Shown here piece after piece: positions 5,913 through 8,932 of a stretch of DNA of 8,932 nt. Below the pieces are notes generated by a model that was not told the DNA's origin, did not search any database, and saw only the letters and a list, made by a program, of their open reading frames with translations. Origin of the DNA: Magnetovibrio sp. Lineage in GTDB: Bacteria; Pseudomonadota; Alphaproteobacteria; Rhodospirillales; Magnetovibrionaceae. The stretch spans positions 1-8,932 of the forward strand of contig JAESUA010000300.1 in the NCBI GenBank assembly GCA_016763255.1, in the 5' to 3' direction. The number at the start of each line of letters is the position of its first letter. The first letter of the stretch is position 1. The translations under genes and the position numbers were made by a program.

Positions 5913-6964
5913 CGCAGACTAAAACTAATACTGTCACCTTTATTGATCCTAAGGATATGCGCTGGGCGCTTTTCGGACGTCATATTTATCACGACCATCT
6001 GATCAAGAACCTGGCCAATGAAGGCTTTCCTCCGCCCATTGTAATCGTCGATCCAGACGAGCAATACGAACGCGACAAACGTTTGTTGAGCAAACATGGG
6101 CTGTTTAGCGACCTGGAAGCCTTCGAACGCGATAGCTTGATTGAAAAGCATACGTTTTCGACCGTTAACGATGAGGCATGCTTAAAGCTTTTGAAGGACC
6201 GAGGATGCAATATGGGTTTTTCGATTGCCTGTCGGAGCATCTTCAAAACACCGATTATCGATTTTTTTAATAGTGCGTTGTTCAACCTCCACGACTCATT
6301 TCTTCCCGAGGAACGCGGCGGGGCGTTGAATAGCTGGCGTATTCTTAATGACGTGAATACTGTCGGAGCGACAATCCATCTTCTTGAAGAAGGCATCGAC
6401 ACAGGTGCTATTATGTTTCGCAGCAAACGTGAAGTGATGAAGACTTTACCGAAGCCTATTGATTACGACATTGCACAATTAGAGTGTGCGCATGTTATTC
6501 TCGATCAGTTCATTGACGCCGTAATCTCTGGCGATACGGTAGAAAGCATTCCGCAAGACAACGATACCAGTCTGTATTTCCCCAGGTTGTATACTGAACT
6601 GAACGGTGCAATCAATTTCAATTGGAGTGCAGTGGATATCGAAAAATTCGTTAGGGCGTTTTCTGACCCGTATCCCGGTGCATTTACACTCAAAAATGAT
6701 CTGAAAATTTTTATTGATGAAGTTGAACTTGTTTCTGAAAGTACATTTCATCCATTTTGTAATGGACGTGTCGTGACGGTTCTTGAGGATGGTGCGGTCA
6801 ATGTGATTGCCGGTAACGGAATGCTTCGTATCAGGACTGTTATCGTTGATGGGTGCAAGTACAAAGCCAGCGCTTATCTTGACATCAGGGATGTCTTACA
6901 CACTCCAGCTTCCATTCTTGAGGAAGCACTCCTTAGTGTTCCTAACGTCCGAACCATGCAGTAG
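5909..6964 (+). CDS. Sugar N-formyltransferase-like protein (Fmt/ArnA-type fold)
   Basis: The 351-residue protein carries the formyltransferase core FNLHDSFLPEERGGALNSWRIL (125-146) with the catalytic triad visible: N126, H128 and, after a spacer, D164 in LLEEGIDTGAIMF. These are equivalent to Asn, His and Asp in ArnA and methionyl-tRNA formyltransferase. N10-formyl-tetrahydrofolate is the usual donor. Residues about 235-330 resemble the Fmt C-terminal domain (INFNWSAVDIEKFVRAFSDPYPGAFT). Housekeeping fmt is unlikely given the location and the atypical N-terminal half: ALFGRHIYHDHLIKNL replaces the usual Gly-rich start. The probable substrate is an amino group on the sugar made in this operon, perhaps installed by one of the two aminotransferases, giving a formamido sugar like those made by VioF/QdtF-type enzymes. 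The start GTG 5909 overlaps the upstream stop by GTGA. Confidence 0.83.
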   Translation: MTQTKTNTVTFIDPKDMRWALFGRHIYHDHLIKNLANEGFPPPIVIVDPDEQYERDKRLLSKHGLFSDLEAFERDSLIEKHTFSTVNDEACLKLLKDRGCNMGFSIACRSIFKTPIIDFFNSALFNLHDSFLPEERGGALNSWRILNDVNTVGATIHLLEEGIDTGAIMFRSKREVMKTLPKPIDYDIAQLECAHVILDQFIDAVISGDTVESIPQDNDTSLYFPRLYTELNGAINFNWSAVDIEKFVRAFSDPYPGAFTLKNDLKIFIDEVELVSESTFHPFCNGRVVTVLEDGAVNVIAGNGMLRIRTVIVDGCKYKASAYLDIRDVLHTPASILEEALLSVPNVRTMQ

Positions 6965-6990
6965 GCGAGACACGCGTGGTTAAACTGCAT
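6956..6990 (+). repeat. Inverted repeat and CACGCGTG palindrome at the operon junction
   Basis: ATGCAGT (6956-6962, running into the formyltransferase stop codon) and ACTGCAT (6984-6990) are perfect 7-bp arms around a 21-nt loop. The loop contains the 8-bp palindrome CACGCGTG (6971-6978). No T-run follows, so it is not an intrinsic terminator on this strand. It marks the only sizeable gap (6965-7028) inside the biosynthetic region and could be an operator, an RNA processing site or a pause site. Confidence 0.3.
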
Positions 6991-6996
6991 TATAAA
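6967..6996 (+). promoter_or_regulatory. Weak internal promoter candidate
   Basis: GAGACA (6967-6972, four of six consensus positions) and TATAAA (6991-6996, five of six) are 18 bp apart in the 64-bp gap before the second aminotransferase gene. The surrounding sequence is AT-rich. It could give the 7029-8932 genes some independent transcription, but the -35 is poor and AT-rich DNA often gives such matches. Confidence 0.25.
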
Positions 6997-7028
6997 ATCA
7001 AAAAAAGAGATTGAGGAAGTAGAAGCTG

Positions 7029-8438
7029 ATGAAACCCTTTGCATTTTCAATAGTCCCTGTTGATGTTCCATGTGTCAAAACTGAATACAGATGTATTCAG
7101 ACGGCAATTCCAGTCCCTCAATCTTTGCCGATCATCGAGAAAATTACGCGTTATGAATCGCGTTCGATGCATGGGCAAATGCCGGTCGTATGGGGGCGCG
7201 CAAAGGACCTCCAGGTTTTCGATCACTGGGGCAATATCTGGATAGATTTCACATCTACCATTTTTGTGACCAACGCGGGGCACGCAAATGAGAAAATATT
7301 GAATGCTCTACGCGGTGTGTTGGATCAAGAATTGCTACATACCTATACTTATGCATCGAAAATTCGTGCGTCATTTTTGGAAAAGCTGGTTAACTGCGCA
7401 CCTGCATCTTTAGGTAAAGCCTATTTAGTTTCCGCAGGCACGGAAGCGACGGAAATGGTTCTCAAGCTGATCCGTCTGAATGCGATGAAGAACAAAAAAC
7501 GGCGTCCAGGAATTATTGCATTCGACGGCAGCTTCCATGGCCGTACCATGGGGGCTGCACAGATTAGCGGTCACGATGCGCAGCGCGAATGGATCGGTTA
7601 CGATGATCCCAATATTTTTCGTTTGCAATTTCCGTTTGGTTGGGATGATAAATTTAATGACCTGAGCGTGGATGGGCAGGTTCAGTTCGAACGCGATCTT
7701 GAAGCCTTACGCGCACGCGGTATCGATCTTGAAAACGATGTCGGTGGCATTGTTTTTGAGTCTTATATTGGCTGGGCCGCCGCTTTTTATCCAAAGGAAT
7801 ACGTACAGGCGTGGGCTGCATTTGCCAAAACCAACGGTATTTTGCTTGCGTTTGATGAAATTCAAGCTGGCTTTGGTCGCACAGGAACGATGTTCGCATA
7901 TGAACATTACGATGTAGAAGCTGATCTGATCAGCTGTGGTAAGGGGTTGAGTTCTTCTTTGCCCTTGGCGGCAGTCATTGGCCGCGCAGAGATTATGGAT
8001 CTTCCTGATGAAGGTTCCATGAGTAGCACACATTCCGCCAACCCAATGTCATGTGCAGCAGGGCTTGCTAATCTTGAAGTGTTTGAGGAAATGAACCTTG
8101 TTGAAGAATCCAAACGTAAGGGAAAAATTCTTAAAGACATCGTAAAACGATTGCAGAAAAAATATTCTGATCGTATTGCGCAGGCCCCCACCCAGGGGAT
8201 GGTGACGGCCATCTTACTGTGCGACCCGGTCACGCGCGAAGCCGATGGCTTGTCCGCCAGCTTGATTTGCGAAGCCGCATTGCGCAAAGGATTGATCCTT
8301 GTTCATACAGGCCGTGAATCAATTAAAATTGGTCCGCCACTGACCATTCCCGATGAGGCTCTAATCGAAGGTATGGAAGTCTTGGAAGAATGTATGGACG
8401 AAGTGTTCGGAAGCATATGCGAACACTCTTCACATTGA
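7029..8438 (+). CDS. Class III aminotransferase (GABA/ornithine-aminotransferase type)
   Basis: This 469-residue PLP enzyme belongs to a different branch of class III from the protein at 3633. Motifs are VFDHWGNIWIDFTS (63-76), VTNAGHAN (80-87), the phosphate-binding turn YLVSAGTEATEM (132-143), FDGSFHGRTMG (165-175), IVFESYIG (241-248), LLAFDEIQAGFGRTG (272-286, with D276) and LISCGKGLSSSLPLAAVIGR (300-319, with K305 as the Schiff-base lysine). This pattern fits enzymes that use amino-acid donors and aldehyde or keto acceptors. In this setting the acceptor is probably a sugar or a small precursor, but it cannot be named. ATG 7029 is supported by GAGGAAG (7013-7019) at 9 bp. The first 20 or so residues are unconserved-looking and carry a perfect dyad in the DNA (7081-7100). 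It lies 8 bp before gmhA. Confidence 0.85.
   Translation: MKPFAFSIVPVDVPCVKTEYRCIQTAIPVPQSLPIIEKITRYESRSMHGQMPVVWGRAKDLQVFDHWGNIWIDFTSTIFVTNAGHANEKILNALRGVLDQELLHTYTYASKIRASFLEKLVNCAPASLGKAYLVSAGTEATEMVLKLIRLNAMKNKKRRPGIIAFDGSFHGRTMGAAQISGHDAQREWIGYDDPNIFRLQFPFGWDDKFNDLSVDGQVQFERDLEALRARGIDLENDVGGIVFESYIGWAAAFYPKEYVQAWAAFAKTNGILLAFDEIQAGFGRTGTMFAYEHYDVEADLISCGKGLSSSLPLAAVIGRAEIMDLPDEGSMSSTHSANPMSCAAGLANLEVFEEMNLVEESKRKGKILKDIVKRLQKKYSDRIAQAPTQGMVTAILLCDPVTREADGLSASLICEAALRKGLILVHTGRESIKIGPPLTIPDEALIEGMEVLEECMDEVFGSICEHSSH
7081..7100. repeat. 20-bp perfect dyad (9-bp arms, 2-bp spacer)
   Basis: CTGAATACA (7081-7089) and TGTATTCAG (7092-7100) are exact inverted complements with GA between them. 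It lies 52 bp into the aminotransferase reading frame, where the translated residues are EYRCIQ. The compact symmetry is like a repressor operator, but it could also form a short mRNA hairpin early in the gene. It does not fit the LexA spacing. Function is unknown. Confidence 0.45.
8402..8427 (+). repeat. Hairpin at the 3' end of the aminotransferase gene
   Basis: AGTGTTCG (8402-8409) pairs perfectly with CGAACACT (8420-8427) around a 10-nt loop. The loop and the first base of the 3' arm form the small palindrome GCATATGC (8413-8420). It ends 9 bp before the stop codon and 20 bp before the gmhA start. No T-run follows, so it is not a terminator. It could stabilise or process the mRNA between the two genes or affect gmhA translation. 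Confidence 0.35.
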
Positions 8439-8446
8439 GGTGATTG

Positions 8447-8932
8447 ATGACAAGCAAGCTCACAGCTATTTCTGAAGATTTTACAAAAAGTGTTCGTGAT
8501 GATTTTAAAGAATCAATAAGTGTCAAGACTGCCTTTAATGAAGGAGACGGACCCGAGGTCGTCGTAGTTATGGCGGAAGTCATCGCAAAATCCATTGGTG
8601 CAGGACATAAGCTTTTGTTGTGCGGCAACGGTGGTTCTGCGGCTGACGCCCAACACCTTGCGGCGGAATGTCTGGTGCGCTTGCGTTCCAGCCATAACCG
8701 TGTGGCACTTGCGGCTATGACGTTGGCAACCGATACGTCGATGCTAACGGCATGCGGAAATGATTACAGCTTTGAAGATATATTTTCGCGCCCGTTAGCC
8801 GCTTTGGGACAGGCGGGGGATGTTTTGTTAGGCATTACGACGTCGGGAAGTTCTACCAATGTCATTAAGGCCATGAAGGTGGCGCGTGATATGGGCGTTA
8901 CAACGTTGGGTTTCCTTGGCAATGGTGGCGGA
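8447..8932 (+). CDS. gmhA: Phosphoheptose isomerase, SIS domain (3'-truncated by window)
   Basis: The frame is open from ATG 8447 to the window edge (162 codons; the family is about 190-200). Its sequence follows GmhA closely: LLCGNGGSAADAQHLAAE, then TLATDTSMLTACGNDYSFEDIFSRPLAALG, GDVLLGITTSGSSTNVIKAMKVARDMG and TTLGFLGNGG. The SIS fold binds the sugar phosphate through the GNGGSAADAQH and TTSGSS loops. GmhA converts sedoheptulose 7-phosphate to D-glycero-D-manno-heptose 7-phosphate, the first step toward nucleotide-activated heptose for LPS or capsule. AGGTGA (8438-8443), overlapping the previous stop, is the ribosome site. The gap to the aminotransferase is 8 bp, so the two are co-transcribed. 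Further heptose genes (hldE, gmhB) may follow outside the window. An alternative is a related SIS isomerase acting on another sugar phosphate. Confidence 0.88.
   Translation, partial: MTSKLTAISEDFTKSVRDDFKESISVKTAFNEGDGPEVVVVMAEVIAKSIGAGHKLLLCGNGGSAADAQHLAAECLVRLRSSHNRVALAAMTLATDTSMLTACGNDYSFEDIFSRPLAALGQAGDVLLGITTSGSSTNVIKAMKVARDMGVTTLGFLGNGGG

Noticed and set aside
5909..6964. Housekeeping fmt (methionyl-tRNA formyltransferase)
   Set aside because: The catalytic Asn-His-Asp are present, but the N-terminal half is atypical and the gene is embedded in a sugar operon, without def or other translation genes nearby.
7081..7100. LexA/SOS box
   Set aside because: The ends read CTG and CAG but are 14 bp apart rather than 10, and no SOS gene is adjacent.

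Overview
The window looks like the start of a surface-polysaccharide or glycoconjugate locus from a Gram-negative proteobacterium. An alphaproteobacterium of the Rhodospirillales type fits the mixed base composition, the GTG starts and the winged-helix/RfaH pair best, but no rRNA or housekeeping gene fixes the taxon. Every gene runs on the + strand. No tRNA, rRNA, CRISPR array or mobile element is visible, and both ends of the window cut through genes.

Region 1 (1-1494) is regulatory. After a short C-terminal gene remnant (2-100), a 234-bp gap carries a promoter-like sequence, two copies of an operator-like dyad (GTTCA-N5-TGAA) and a separate 8-bp inverted repeat. It leads into a regulator that fuses a winged-helix domain to a Rossmann-like domain (335-1000). 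That gene overlaps by 4 bp a specialised NusG paralogue which aligns without gaps to E. coli RfaH, as I recall that sequence, over its first 75 residues (997-1494).

Region 2 (1495-1641) is a leader. It contains a strong hairpin whose 3' arm runs into GCGGTAGCGTG, which matches 11 of 12 positions of the enterobacterial ops element read by RfaH. The layout resembles a JUMPstart sequence. A second ops core, GTAGCGTG, follows directly after the rfaH-like stop codon.

Region 3 (1642-6964) is a tightly packed biosynthetic operon: a NeuB-family synthase lacking the SAF domain, a very small HAD phosphatase, a CMP-nonulosonate cytidylyltransferase (NeuA), a glutamate-1-semialdehyde-type class III aminotransferase, a xylose-isomerase-like TIM-barrel protein and a sugar N-formyltransferase-like protein. 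Gaps are -4 to 14 bp.

Region 4 (7029-8932) follows a 64-bp gap with a second class III aminotransferase and a phosphoheptose isomerase (GmhA) cut by the window end.

Taken together, the genes suggest that a carbohydrate acceptor is condensed with phosphoenolpyruvate, possibly dephosphorylated, modified by amination and formylation, and activated as a CMP-sugar. The two class III aminotransferases, the formyltransferase and the absence of NeuC, LegB or PseB-type genes do not match the textbook sialic, legionaminic or pseudaminic acid operons I know. The product is therefore probably an unusual amino- or formamido-nonulosonate or related ulosonate. Transcription through the operon is probably assisted by an RfaH homologue encoded immediately upstream of its own candidate ops site.
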